Source: Cyrtodaria siliqua
Lineage: Eukaryota; Mollusca; Bivalvia; Adapedonta; Hiatellidae
Length of the DNA: 64,000 bases
NCBI GenBank assembly: GCA_037043455.1
Contig: JAWPHD010001430.1
Coordinates: 1 to 64,000, forward strand
Direction of reading: 5' to 3'
The translations under genes were made by a program, and so were the position numbers. Every line of letters starts with the position of its first letter. The stretch's first letter is position 1. The notes below the pieces were generated by a model. It ran no database searches, had not been told where the DNA came from, and worked only from the letters and a program-made list of their open reading frames with translations. Shown here piece after piece: positions 46,880-58,689 of the stretch.

Positions 46880-47434
46880 TTAGCTTTCCTCAAGACTACT
46901 AGTCTGGATTTTATAATAGCAGAGACCTTCAGAAGAAATTACATGCTTCGTTGGTGGCTCTAACCATAATACGGTATTGAATACAGTAAGAATACAGTAA
47001 GAATACCCTTTCGGCCCTGGGCCGTGCTTGAAGAGCATAAAATTCATCTGGGAAGAATTACCTGAGCTGTCTCTAGACAGGTGACGGCTGCTCCTAGACC
47101 GCCCTCTGTGTGTTGACTCTCTGAAGGGTGACCTGGAGGAGTGAATAGAATCTGTTCTGAGGACCTTCAGATTACCCATGAGGCAGAGAGTTTGGAGTCG
47201 GAGTGACCCCCGCACTACCTGGTAGCCTGTAACTGTGAGCAGGAGTGGGTGGGGTACGGGACTGCCTTCGTCAGGACTGGGAGCCACAACCTCAGAAGGA
47301 CGAGTAGCGTTCATTTTGGTTGTCTCCAGTGCTTCCACCTGAACTGGGAGCCATGAGCTCCGAAGGATGTCTCCTTCGCCTGGATTGGGAGCCTTCACCT
47401 CAGAAGGACGATGAGCCTTCGTTTTGGTTGGCAT
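46880..47434 (-). other. 184-codon arginine/serine-rich open frame of the repeat family
   Basis: Begins MPTKTKAHRPSEVKAPNPGE and holds three imperfect copies of a PSEVxAPxPxEG-like unit, then the stretch SPVPHPLLLTVTGYQVVRGS and SRSPFRESTHRGRSRSSRH shared with 31227-31520. A splice-donor-like CAGGTAATTC follows the SRDSSG codons (near 47065). The frame after that point (NSSQMNF...) may be intron read-through. Function unknown; it could be the first exon of the element's protein. Confidence 0.4.
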
Positions 47435-48232
47435 TCCCCATCCCAGGAAGTATCTGGCAAAACAACCTTTAACTAGGAAGGGCTAGATACTTTTCACTTT
47501 GGAAGGGTAGCTCTGAGACACAGAAGGGCACTGGCGCCTTTTTCTGCGGGCCAGCTCTAGCCAACCGGTGAATGCGAACATATTTGCTGTTACTGAAATA
47601 TAAGAAAATAACAGCAAAAGGTGCTAGATGCACCAACTGTAATTATATAACAAACAAAACAAAACCCAACAATATAAGAAGAAAAAACTATTTACTGGCG
47701 TGTTGACACGAGTAGGAAAGGTAAAATAAATATACTGCCGAAGCAAGTACTGCCTACGTTCCAGTGTCAATTTCAAACTCCTAATAGAAGTTAACAGCCA
47801 TAATTCCGATAAAATTTACAAAGGTTGGTAAACCGGAAATAGATCGCATGTGTTTTTGTTTACGAAATGCAGTCTGAAATAACGGCGTAAAGAATAAAAA
47901 TAGGTGTAAGAAACACCAAGAACGGTTATAAACTCGTAAGAAAATAACATATGGGAAGTAAAATTAAAGTAATAAAACAATTAAAACCATTTGTTACGTG
48001 GAAAATGAACAAATATTTTGAGACCGTCGATTTATCGTCTTCTTACCGATGACGCCACGACGGAAAGAGGACGTAACTCTGTGTGACTCTTGCTTGTACG
48101 GGTGTGTTTGGCGGCGCCCTTGGTGCCGGGAGTCCCGGGAAGGGTATTTGGGGAAGTTTTTCCGTTCGTGGATTAAGGCAAGTTGAGTATATTGCAATTG
48201 TAATGTTGTCGTAAGCTATCTATAGACCAATC

Positions 48233-48559
48233 TAATAAACTGTTCATCCGATCGTTTCACCTTACCACGTTTCAGTTTACAATGTAAGTGTACGCTTTAC
48301 ATGTGTATCATTTTAAATATCAAAAAAAATAATATTTTTTTAACAGTGGTGTACTATTACAATTATGCTATACATATTTTTAGTGTGAATGTGAAGAATT
48401 TAACAATTATGTATATAATTCAATGATGGAATCAAGGGCTGATAATCACATAGGCTTTTGCATATGTTAGATAAATAACGTAAAGGGTGTTCCACGGAAC
48501 ACTTTTGTAGATTGTCATGTGCTTATTTAACGTTATGAGCTAGGTCAGGTTGCAGGTAA
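48233..48559. other. No recognisable feature
   Basis: AT-rich spacer. Confidence 0.4.
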
Positions 48560-48815
48560 AGGTTTAATGGAAAGGGGCATAACTTTGCCGAAATAAAAAA
48601 CACAGTTATTAGACATGTGTAACGACTTTCCTTGGGGTGAGATGAAGATATTTATGAAGTTTCATGAACATAGGTGAACTATTTTTTAAGGTATTACCAA
48701 GTTCAGGTTGCAGGTTAAAGCGTGACGGACAGACGGACGAAGACGATGAATGAAGACAGACTACGGACAAAGCGATCTCTACCTGTCTGCCATGCTACGA
48801 AGGTGACACAAAAAC
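48560..48815 (+). repeat. Dispersed bivalve-type repeat with GACGGACAGACGGACG run
   Basis: The block (GGGGCATAACTTTGCCGAAA, GACGGACAGACGGACGAAGA, GTGACACAAAAAC) has the phrase style of the pearl-like satellite ends (ACGGACGGACAG runs), but its termini could not be defined. Confidence 0.4.
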
Positions 48816-49679
48816 AAATAAAATGGAACTTTGAATTGTAACATTTCTGTGAATCATTTTTTAATCTTAGCTTAATTTTTCTAATTAAAATCTTAAACGT
48901 GTGCTTTATTATCTCCCTTTATATCAACACATTTATTACAGAGAGGTCAGATGTTTATATTATTTCGTATTGTTTCGTATATGCAGAATCTAAAAAACTA
49001 TATTTACATGTAATTTGCTTAAAAAGTATAAATGTATTCTAATTTGTTTGGTTATCTTTACCTTCTTTCGATAGAAGGTGCGTTTAATGATTAAAATGGT
49101 TGAATGTTTGCTTCCATAAGTTTTTATATGTTTTTAAGGGTTGAACTATTGAACTGTTATATGTTTACATGACTTACGTAACCATTTTGTACGCAATCAA
49201 ATACACAAAAACAAATTTGGTGGAGTTAATCCATGTCATACATCTATTTTTATATCAATTTAGAACATTTTTTAAAAATTACCTCCCTTTATAAAACAAT
49301 AGTTTTACACACTTAAGCTACCGAACTAAAAATACTATCCTGGCTTAAAAGAAGCGTAAGACATTGACCTTTCCGAAAATGCATATTAGAATTTGCCAGT
49401 TTGAGTGGTACCAATATGTCAAAATTTAGGTAGCAGCACACGGCCTATAAGCTTGGCCAACTTGCTTCATAATAAATCAGGTCACAATGTCATGTTCACA
49501 AATATGACCAACATCCGGTGCTAACATAAAAACATATGAGGTGATTTATACCTATACACCGGTATACCACCATCTTTGTTTTTTTTACCAGACTTGATGT
49601 GACCTATTTGCGTGATAATTTTACAATGAAAACACTTTACAATTTGAAATTTGTTGATGGATATTAGTTAAACTTATTT
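48816..49679. other. No gene; one dispersed fragment at 49300-49450
   Basis: The fragment 49300-49450 is the reverse complement of 36760-36900 in several phrases (AGGCCGTG, GGCAAATTCTA, AGCCAGGATAGT). The rest is AT-rich. Confidence 0.45.
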
Positions 49680-49689
49680 CTTTTACATC

Positions 49690-49876
49690 GATTATAACGA
49701 AAGCTCTATGAAATTATTTGAATCACTCTCGATGTCTTCCTGGGTAGAACCAGTACTAAGCAATGCAGATAAAGTGTCTTGCTCAGAGACACAACGCATA
49801 TGACAATGGCGGGGATCGAACCCACGACCTTTCGATCATGGGTCCAACGCGCTACCATTAGACCACATCGCTCCAC
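49690..49876 (-). mobile_element. tRNA-derived SINE with conserved core
   Basis: The minus-strand head (49876-49799) reads GGAGCGATGTGGTCTAATGG, then TAGCGCG, and a B box GTGGGTTCGATCCCCGCCAT. It resembles a tRNA with CAT in the loop but an imperfect anticodon stem. Downstream follows TTGTGTCTCTGAGCAAGACA and CTTTATCTGCATTG, a core phrase typical of widely conserved animal SINEs. The 3' end is not defined. Confidence 0.75.
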
Positions 49877-50017
49877 AAATATGATGGATATTGAAAGCTA
49901 ATAGATTATTTTATCATCCTATCATACATAGTTTTAAAATATTATGTTTTTGCTTTCAACTGGATGCATTTTATGACAAGTACACCGGTATATAGATGAG
50001 CGAGCATACTTGCAATA

Positions 50018-52745
50018 GTGGCAGTAGTCGTAACTAATAGCAGCAGTCATAACTGTAATAGCAGCAGTCATAACTATAATAGCAGCAGTCATAGCTGTAA
50101 TAGCAGCAGTCATAGCTGTAATATCAGTAGTCATAAATGTAATATCAGTAGTCATAACTATAATATCAGCAGTCATAGCTGTAATAGCAGCAGTCATAGC
50201 TGTAATAGCAGCAGTCATAACTGTAATATCAGTAGTCATAACTATAATAGCAGCAGTCATAGCTGTAATAGCAGCTGTCATAACTGTAATATCAGTAGTC
50301 ATAACTGTAATAGCAGCTGTAATAGCAGCAGTCATAGCAGCAGTCATAACTATAATAGCAGCAGTCATAGCTGTAATAGCAGCAGTTATAACTGTAATAG
50401 CAGCTGTAGTAGCAGCAGTCATAGCAGCAGTCATGACTATAATAGCAGCAGTCATAACTATAATAGCAGCAGTCGTAGCTGTAATAGCAGCAGTTATAAC
50501 TGTAATAGCAGCTGTAATAGCAGCAGTCATAGCTGTAATAGCAGCAGTTATAACTGTAATAGCAGCTGTAATAGCAGCAGTTATAACTGTAATAGCAGCA
50601 GCCATAGCTGTAATAGCATCAGTCATAACTATAATAGCAGCAGTCATAGCTATAATAGCAGCAGTCATAACTGTACTAGCAGCAGTCATAGCTATAATAG
50701 CAGCAGTCATAGCTGTAATAGCAGCATTCATAGCTGTAATAGCAGCAGTTATAACTGTAATAGCAGCAGTCATAGCTGTAATAGCAGCAGTCATAACTGT
50801 ACTAGCAGCAGTCATAGCTGTAATAGCAACAGTCATAACTATAATAGCAGCAGTCATAGCTGTACTAACAGCAGTCATAGCTATAATAGCAGCAGTCATA
50901 ACTGTACTAGCAGCAGTCATAGCTATAATAGCAACAGTCATAGCTATAATAGCAGCTGTCATAGCAGCTGTCATAGCTGTACTAGCAACAGTCATGGCTG
51001 TAATAGCAGCAGTCATAGCTGTAATATCAGCAGTCATAACTGTACTAGCAGCAGTCATAGCTGTAATAACAGCAGTCATAGCTATACTATCAGCAGTCAT
51101 AGCTGTAACAGCAGCAGTAATATCTGTAATAGCAGCAGTAGCATAAACTGTAATAGCAGCAGTCATAGCTGTAATAGCAGCAGTAGCGTAAACTGTAATA
51201 GCAGTAGTCATAGCTGTAATAGGAGCAGTCATAGCTTTAATAGCAGCAGTCATAGCTGTAATAGAGGCAGTCATAGCTGTAATATCAGCAGTAATAGCTG
51301 TAACAGTAGCATTAGCATAAACTGTAATAGCAGCAGTCATAGCTGTACCAGCAGCAGTCATAGCCGTAATAGCAGCAGTCATAGCTGTTGTAGCAGTAGC
51401 AATATCTGTAATAGCAGCAGTAGCATAAACTGTAATAGCAGCAGTCATAGCTGTAATAGCAGCAGTCATAGCTGTTATAGCAGCAGTAATATCTGTAATA
51501 GCAGCAGTAATAGCTGTTATAGTAGCATTAGCATAAACTGTAATAGCAGCAGTCATAGCTGTACCAGCAGCAGTCATAGCTGTAATAGCAGCAGTCATAA
51601 CTTATAGCAGCAGTCATAGCTGTAATAGCAGCAGTAATAGATGTAATGGCAGCAGTCATAGCTGTAATAGCAGCAGTAATAGCTGTAATAGTAGCATTAG
51701 CCTAAACTGTAATAGCAGCAGTCATAGCTGTACCAGCAGCAGTCATAGCTGTACCAGCAGCAGTCATAGCTGTAATAGCAGCAGTCATAGCTATAATATC
51801 AGCAGTCATAACTGTAATAGCAGCAGTCATAGCTGTAATAGCAGCAGCCATAGCTGTAATAGCAGTAGTCATAGCTGTAATGGCAGCATTCATAGCTGTA
51901 ATAACAGCAGTCATATCTGTAATAGTGATGGTCATAGCTATAATAGCAGCAGTCATGACTGTAATAGCAGCAGTCATAGCTGTAATAGCAGCAGTCATAG
52001 CAACAGTCATAGCTGTAATAGCAGCAGTCATAGCTATAATAGCAGCAGTCATAACTGTAGTAGCAGCAGTCATAGTCATAATAGCAGCAGTCATAGCTAT
52101 AATAGCAGCAGTCATAGCTGTTATAGCAGCAGTCATAGCTATAATAGCAGCAGTCATGACTGTAATAGCAGCAGTCATAGCTGTAATAGCAGCAGTCATA
52201 GCAACAGTCATAGCTGTAATAGCAGCAGTCATAGCTATAATAGCAGCAGTCATAACTGTAGTAGCAGCAGTCATAGTCATAATAGCAGTAGTCATAGCTG
52301 TAATAGCAGCAGTCATAGCAACAGTCATAGCTGTAATAGCAGTAGTCATAGCTATAATAGCAGCAGTCATAACTGTAGTAGCAGCAGTCATAGCCATAAT
52401 AGCAGCAGTCATAGCTATAATAGCAGTAGTCATAGCTGTAATAGCAGCATTCATAGCTATAATAGCAGCAGTCATAGCTGTTATAGCAGCAGTCATAACT
52501 GTGATAGCTGCTGTCAAAGCTGTTATAGCAACAGTCATAGCTATAATAGTAGCAGTCATAGCTATAATAGCACCATTCATAGCTGCAATATCAGCAGTCA
52601 TAGTTATAATAGCAGCAGTCATAGTGTAATAGCAGCAGTCATAACTGTAATAGCACCAGTGAAAGCTGTAATAGCAGCAGTCATAGCTATAATAGCACCA
52701 GTCATAGCTGTAATAGCAACAGTCATAGCTATAATAGCTCCACTG
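50018..52745. repeat. 2.7-kb minisatellite, 21-bp unit, ~130 copies
   Basis: Unit: GTAATAGCAGCAGTCATAGC plus T, with variants CATAACT, TGTACTAGC, TATCAGCAG and shorter 12- or 15-bp steps. Because nearly all length changes are multiples of three, two frames stay open on each strand (VIAAVIA and CNSSSHS on plus; MTAAITA and SYDCCYY on minus), giving apparent proteins up to 554 residues. Frames shift at 51600 and near 52700. No signal or partner gene supports coding, so it is called as repeat DNA. Confidence 0.9.
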
Positions 52746-52924
52746 CATTTGATTGAAATGCAACATGCGCAGTGAAGCAGTCTGTACCAAGCAATTTTGT
52801 AGGCTGAAATCTGATTGGCTAATCATAAGGTCAATCTGACGTGACCTCCAATGCAGTTTTGTCAGATCCTTAGTAGTGTAAAGTATCGTAGCGTGATAAA
52901 GGGTCTGATTTTAATGAGATTGTA

Positions 52925-53245
52925 GCAGAGTACTGAGAAGTACCAGAAGTAGTAGCCATAGCTGTTATATCAGTAGCAGAAGTAGCAGCAATAGTAGTGG
53001 TAACTTCAGCAGCAGTAATGGTAGTTGTAGCAGCAGTAGCAGAAATAGCAGTAATATCAGTAGCAGAAGTAGCAGCAATAGTAGCGGTAACTTCAGCAGC
53101 AGTAATGATAGTTGTAGCAGCATTAGCAGAAATAGCAGTAATATCAGTAGCAGAAGTAGCAGCAATAGTAGCGGTAACATCAGCAGCTGTAATGGTAGTT
53201 GTAGCAGCAGTAGCAGTAGTAGCAGCAATATTAGTAGTTACAATC
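52925..53245. repeat. 87-bp higher-order minisatellite, about 3.5 copies
   Basis: ATATCAGTAGCAGAAGTAGC recurs near 52968, 53055 and 53142 (87-bp spacing, 29 codons). The sub-units are AGCAGTAGC/AGCAATAGT-like, related in style to the 21-bp array 180 bp away, suggesting a shared trinucleotide-rich origin. Open frames on both strands again follow from the multiple-of-three period. Confidence 0.88.
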
Positions 53246-53984
53246 AAACCTGGTTTAAGAGACCACTCAGGGGAAAGACCAAAAGTGGTTTCAGTACAGG
53301 TGTGATACTTAATTTATGAGGATTCTTGACAGTATTGACCAATCGCATCTTCGTATTAAAATAAAGAATATTTATGAATAAAACAAAAAAACTTCTTTTC
53401 ATCAGCCTTCCAATCATCAATGCCTCAAAGCTGATAATTGGTATTGAAACTTATTAATTGCCACTTTCACTCGATATCGCCCACAGTTGAATGTTTAGAA
53501 TAGACTAAATATGTTTTTTGTTGAATTTCTGTTTGATTTCGATTCTGTGTGATTTACCAAAAGTTAAACTGGGTTTATCCAGATTTTGATTTTCTGAAGA
53601 AAAAAATCAGGTAGGCGCTTAAAACAGGTGGTCGCAATACCAGGTTTGACTCAGTATAACAACTATATGCTTTCTATACAATAACATTTATGGTTCATTT
53701 GCATCACTTAGTTTGAAAACATAAAAATTACCCTCTAAAATGAACACAAAATTCTAAATACGAAGTAATTGGAAACAAATGCTTAATTCTATGTAGAATT
53801 GAAGATAATATATGTCAGACAAAAACTAGAAAACATCCACTTGGAAATCAGTTTAATGCCAAAACTCCCCATGCAAAGCATTAGTACTAATAATGCAATA
53901 TAGATATTCATGTCTTAGGTAAGCTAGAGGTTAGTACATAATGCATTTATAGAATGCGTGTCTTGACTCAATATCTCATTTCTG
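53246..53984. other. No recognisable feature
   Basis: AT-rich, with no motif or long frame. Confidence 0.5.
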
Positions 53985-54264
53985 AATTTTTAGCTCTACT
54001 GGCCGAAGCTTCAGCCATGCTAGCCAAGTGCCGGAGGTGTGGTTATGGGATGGTGCATTGTCAGTCGTCGTCTCTTAACTTGTTTTGTCTACCACCTTCA
54101 TTTTGCATTATGATTTTAAATACCAAACTTTGTCAGGATTTTGAAGCTCAGACAAGTTTGAAAATCACCGATATTATAATAGATAGATAACAGAGTTACG
54201 GCCCTTGTTTTAATAACAAATGCTATGTTTATGATATAAGAACCAACTTACGTCTTATAAGTAA

Positions 54265-54370
54265 TATTTATAGCATACTTTTTCGAGTATATGCGATTTA
54301 TACTGCTTCTCGAGGGCCGCAGGCTCGAGAGTGCAGTATAAATCGCATACGAGAAAAATATGCTATAAAT
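54265..54370. repeat. Palindrome with ~48-bp arms (foldback MITE core)
   Basis: ATTTATAGCATACTTTTTCG and GCGATTTATACTGC...CTCGAG on the left mirror CTCGAGAGTGCAGTATAAAT and CATACGAGAAAAATATGCTA on the right around a 9-nt GC-rich loop. Further TTTATAGCACGG phrases at 54655 and 54684 may mark the outer end of the same element. Confidence 0.75.
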
Positions 54371-55110
54371 GTTTTGTACCAGAGCCATTTATCCAACTAT
54401 GCATGTGCAAGAAGTTTTAGGGCGTTGCAGTTTTCAGTAAAAATAACAACTCGATCCAATCAAGAAATAGCATTATCATGCATGATGAGCATGACCCATG
54501 TTTTGATTATTTTAGCCAATCGCCTTTGTATATTATTGGGCAAATGCACTGTCAAGGAGTGCTGTTTTGGTCGCTTTGATTGACAGGTTGTATGTAAATT
54601 ACAACTGCGCGCGCGTAAATTTGAGTAGACCATGGTATAACTGCCGAATCTGTCATTTATAGCACGGCTGAAATATACCAGCATTTATAGCACGGTTTAG
54701 GCTCAGACCTTCAGGTTTATGAAAAATATGTCATAAGCAAGAACAAAGGAAAACCATTAGAGCTATGATACAAACAATAGTATTGACGTTAACGCCAACA
54801 ATTGTTGTAATGTTACGTGTCGCTAACCTCTCAAATTATATTCCGCATTCTCCTAGAAGTCCAACACTTCACGGCGAATATAAATTCTGTCACCAGTCTG
54901 TCTACTGTTATATGTATCTTGTATGTATAGTAGTAAGTCTCAGTTATACAATAGACAATATAATACCATTTAAAACTGTTTAATACTAGACAAATGTAAT
55001 ACCATTTAAACTCTGACTTTAAATTACTGGATATACTCTGAAATACGAAAACTGTGTAAAGCGCATATCTTTATTTTATTTCAAAATATATATCATGGGT
55101 CCATCAAATT

Positions 55111-55327
55111 GGGGTTACCAGGGTTTGCAGTCTACCTCTGCCACTATCCTTCATTCCAAATTAGTATGCAACCTCACATCTGTCTATTCAAACTACATCT
55201 TCAGACTTTACGTTTTCTGTAATAGTTGCTCACATAGGTGTACATCTAGGAGGTCCTTCACTGGTTTACTCTGAGGGCACAGAGGTTTAGCTGGGCAGAA
55301 TAGTGTAGCGCAGTGCTTGTATACACA
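55111..55327 (+). repeat. Block D fragment of the composite family
   Basis: Matches the reverse complement of 43478-43692 over its whole length, with phrases such as ACTATCCTTCATTCCAAAT, CAAACTACATCTTCAGAC and TGTAATAGTTGCTCACATA. No family terminus is present, so it is a truncated piece. Confidence 0.8.
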
Positions 55328-55559
55328 ATGACCATAGTCGGAGTTTTTCTTGTCTCCCTCATTCTTGAATGCATTCAGCGTTTATAAACGAAACTATGCG
55401 TTCATTTAAATGCACGGAACGAACTCAACAGAATGCATGCGTTTAAATGCACAAATGGAGAAAATGCATTTGCCTACGTTCGTTCAGTGTTTACCAATCG
55501 CAACATCTCTCACGATTAAATGACACATGATATCCACTTATGCGATTTTTGGGATGCCA

Positions 55560-56790
55560 AGTTGTCCGTCGTCGGCGTTAACTTTTGTCTCGTTAAGATG
55601 ATAGGGCCTTCATTTTTCATCCGATCTTAACCAAAATTTAACAGGTTGTTAATATCAATGAAAGCTTGGATGAGTTTGCAAACCAGCCAGATCGGACAAG
55701 TAACAGCGGAGTTATGGCCCTTGATTTAGTTAAAATTGCTATATTTTGCCTCGTTAAGACAATAGGGCTCTCGTTTTTCATCCTATCTTTACCAAACTTT
55801 ACCACATTGTTAATATCAATGAAAGCTCGGACAAGTTTGAAAACCAGCCATATCGGACTAGTTACAGCGGAGTTATGGCCCTTGATTTAGTTAAAAATGC
55901 TATATTTTGCATCGTTAAGACGATAGAGGTTTCATTGTTCATTCGATCTTTACCAATCTTAATCAGATTGTTAATGTCGTTGAAAGCTCAAATATGTTTG
56001 AAAAACAGCCATATCGGACCAGTAACAGCGGAGTTATGGCCCTTGATTTAGTTAAAAATGCTATATTTTGCCTCGTTAAGACGATAGGAGCTTCATTGTT
56101 CATCCGATCTTTACCAATCTTTATCAGATTGATTATATCAATAAAAGCTCGGACAAGTTCGAAAACCAGCCACATCGGATTAGTAACAGCGGAGTTATGG
56201 CCCTTGATTTAGTTAAAAATGCTATATTTTGCCTCGTTAAGACGATAGGGGCTTCATTGTTCATCCGATATTTACCAATCTTTAGCAGATTGTTAATGTC
56301 GTTGAAAGCTCAAACAAGTTCGAAAACCAGCCATATTGGACCAGTAACAGTGGAGTTATGGCCCTTGATTTAGTTATAAATGCTATATTTTGCCTCATTA
56401 AGACGATAGGGGCTTCATTGTTCATCCGATCTTTACCAAACTTTATCAGATTGTTAATATCAATGAAAGCTCGGACAAGTTCGAAAACCATTCATATCGG
56501 ACCAGTAACAGCGGAGTTATGGCCCTTGATTTAGTTCAAAATGCTATATTTTGCCTCGTTAAGACAATAGGGCCTTCATTTTTCATCCGATCTTTACCAA
56601 ACTTTATCAGATTGTTAATGTCTATGAAAGCTTGGTCAAGTTCGAAAACCAGCCAGATCGAACCAGTAACAGCAGAGTTATGGCCCTTGATTTTGTTAAA
56701 AAATGCTACAATTTGCCTTTTCATACGATAGGGCCTTCATTTTGCATCTGATCTTTGCCAAACTTTAGCAGATTTTATGACTGTCTTTTT
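55560..56790 (+). repeat. Tandem array with exact 161-bp period, seven to eight copies
   Basis: GTTATGGCCCTTGATTT begins at 55711, 55872, 56033, 56194, 56355, 56516 and 56677, a constant spacing of 161 bp. Each unit includes ATCTTTACCAAACTTTATCA, GAAAGCTCGGACAAGTT and TGCTATATTTTGCCTCG. Short frames of ~70 codons repeating on both strands come from this array. Units resemble part of the end of the 7-12 kb element (11705-11880). Confidence 0.93.
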
Positions 56791-56804
56791 TTATATTATT
56801 ATTA

Positions 56805-57229
56805 TAGTAGTCGCACTGTCTGTCCGTTCGTGTGTACAATCGTGTCCGCTTCATAACTCTGACAATAATGGACGGATTTTCAAATAACTTCGCACAATTG
56901 CTCACCACAACAAGACGACGTGTCGCGCACAAAAAACAGGTACGTGGCTCCAAAGTCAAGGTCACGCTTAGAGGTCAAAGGTCAAAATCTGTTCGTCTGT
57001 ACACTCGTGTCCGCTTCATAACTCTGACAATAATGGATGGATTTTCAAATAACTTCGCACAATTGCTCACAACAACAAGACAATGTGTCGCGCACAAAAT
57101 CCAGGTCCATGGCTCCAAGGTCATGGTCACACTTAGAGATCAAAGGTCAAAATCCGTTCGTCTGTACAATCATGTCCGCTTCATAACTCTGACAATAATC
57201 AACGGATTTTCAAATAACTTCGCACAATT
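56805..57229 (+). repeat. 165-bp tandem array, left part
   Basis: GTCCGCTTCATAACTCTGAC occurs at 56844, 57009 and 57174 (165-bp spacing). Units include AACTTCGCACAATTGCTCAC, ACAAGACGACGTGTCGCGCA and CAAGGTCACACTTAGAG. It continues at 63456 after the 6.2-kb insertion. Confidence 0.93.
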
Positions 57230-57244
57230 CGTGGGCTTAGCGCG

Positions 57245-58680
57245 AAACTAGTCTATCTGCATTTTTCGAAATTATCGAGGAGAAGCAAAAAACTGATTAT
57301 TATGACAATGAAAATAATTATGGGCATTTCATTAAGCAATAACATCAAACAAATCAATTTATCACTTAAATAGTTGATTTTTTAAAAGAAAAAACATGAT
57401 TTAAAGATTTTGTCAAATAGACTAGTTTCACGTCAAATTGGAGATATGTTGAAAATAATATTAGCGCGAAACTAGTCTATTTGCCCCAAAATTACTTTTT
57501 AAGCCATTATTCTGGTCTAGATTGATAAGTAATGATCTGTTATAAAATAATTTAATAGAATTTTACCTCTATAAACCAACCTTTTAGGTTAAAAGACTTA
57601 TTTTAAGTTGCATACTGGTACTTTTGTATGAGTCTGAATAAAGTTCATCTGATTTATAGTGGTAATGTAATGAAAATGATGTTTGTATTATACAAAGGTT
57701 TGGGTCCAAGGTTATAAAACTCTTATTCTACTCCATGCTCAAATCTCAAAACCAAAATCAATCAAAATTGTTTAAGAGTGTTGACTCAGATGTATATAAG
57801 GCTTGCATGGATCTGTAGGACATAATTTAAAATATAAAATAATTTCAGTTCAAAGCATAACAAGGTATAAAGGTCGAGCGCTGATCAGGAAAAAATGTTT
57901 TATAACCTCAGACAAAGAACTCTGGACATTTTTATCCAAATGTTCAATTACTCTGGATTTAATATCATGAGGTTTATTTTTGATACTAAGTATTGTCAAA
58001 TACATTACATTATAAACATCATTGTAATGTTAAGATTGAATAGTAGGTATTACGGCCTAGATTAAAGTGCATGAGGACAATGCGTGTAGGAGTAATAGGA
58101 AGTCATTAATTGGTGTGAGATATTCAACACAATTAAAACAAAATAATCACAAAAAGCAACACAATTAAAACAAAATAATCAGAAGAAGAGGATTTTAATC
58201 TGGTACTCAGTTCATCAACAGAGAAACAATCAGACAAACAATAATATTAATAGAATATTTGAATCTAGGTAGGTTTAATAGTACATTACTGAAACATGAA
58301 CACAATCACAAACAAATATTTGCTGCGATATATAATTATGAAATTCAGCTATTGTAATATTAAATTATTTTATTATTTATAAGTGCTTGTCATTTCTTTG
58401 TGCGACATCGGTGCTTAAGTCTGTTTTGCTTATAATTAAATAGCAACTCGTAAAAAATTGAAAATAAAATTGGCTAATCAGTTAGAGAACATTGTTGTTC
58501 TATGTTAACACAGAGAAAAAAGTTCTTTATAACAACTTTATAAATTTATGTTTAAATCTTTATTTGTTTTACAATTATTCTCTCTCCTTCATCTAAAATA
58601 ATCAAAACTCTGGTCTATTTGCACACTATAGTATCCCATAGTATGGCAATCACACCACTTCATCCAGCGAGATGGGTGTT
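57245..58680. other. AT-rich interior of the 6.2-kb transposon
   Basis: No gene is recognisable; it contains subterminal repeats of the TIR core near its left edge and otherwise AT-rich sequence. Confidence 0.5.
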
Positions 58681-58689
58681 AGTCTCAGG

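Larger units (their letters stand above)
42331..48232 (-). mobile_element. 5.9-kb member of the composite family with ~38-bp TIRs
   Basis: Left end ATTGGTCTATAGATAGCTTA then CGACAACATTACAATTGC; the right end at 48232 is its reverse complement. On the minus strand from 48232: terminus, 5' region, arginine/serine-rich frame, tRNA-Leu-like gene, a block shared with 24125-24340, tRNA-like modules, block C, block D and the far terminus. It has neither the LINE ORFs nor the piggyBac frame, so it appears non-autonomous. No target duplication is clear. Confidence 0.65.

Noticed and set aside
49934..51607. Apparent proteins of 554 (minus) and 529 (plus) residues
   Set aside because: Both are translations of the same 21-bp minisatellite on opposite strands, of the MTAAITA and CNSSSHS kind; no domain, no plausible gene structure.
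51702..52826. 374-residue minus frame and 249-residue plus frame
   Set aside because: Continuation of the 21-bp minisatellite after a frameshift; not coding.
55666..56731. Repeated ~70-residue frames on both strands (PNFIRLLISMKA, FDINNLIKFGKDRM types)
   Set aside because: Same 161-bp unit translated repeatedly; frames end at each unit.
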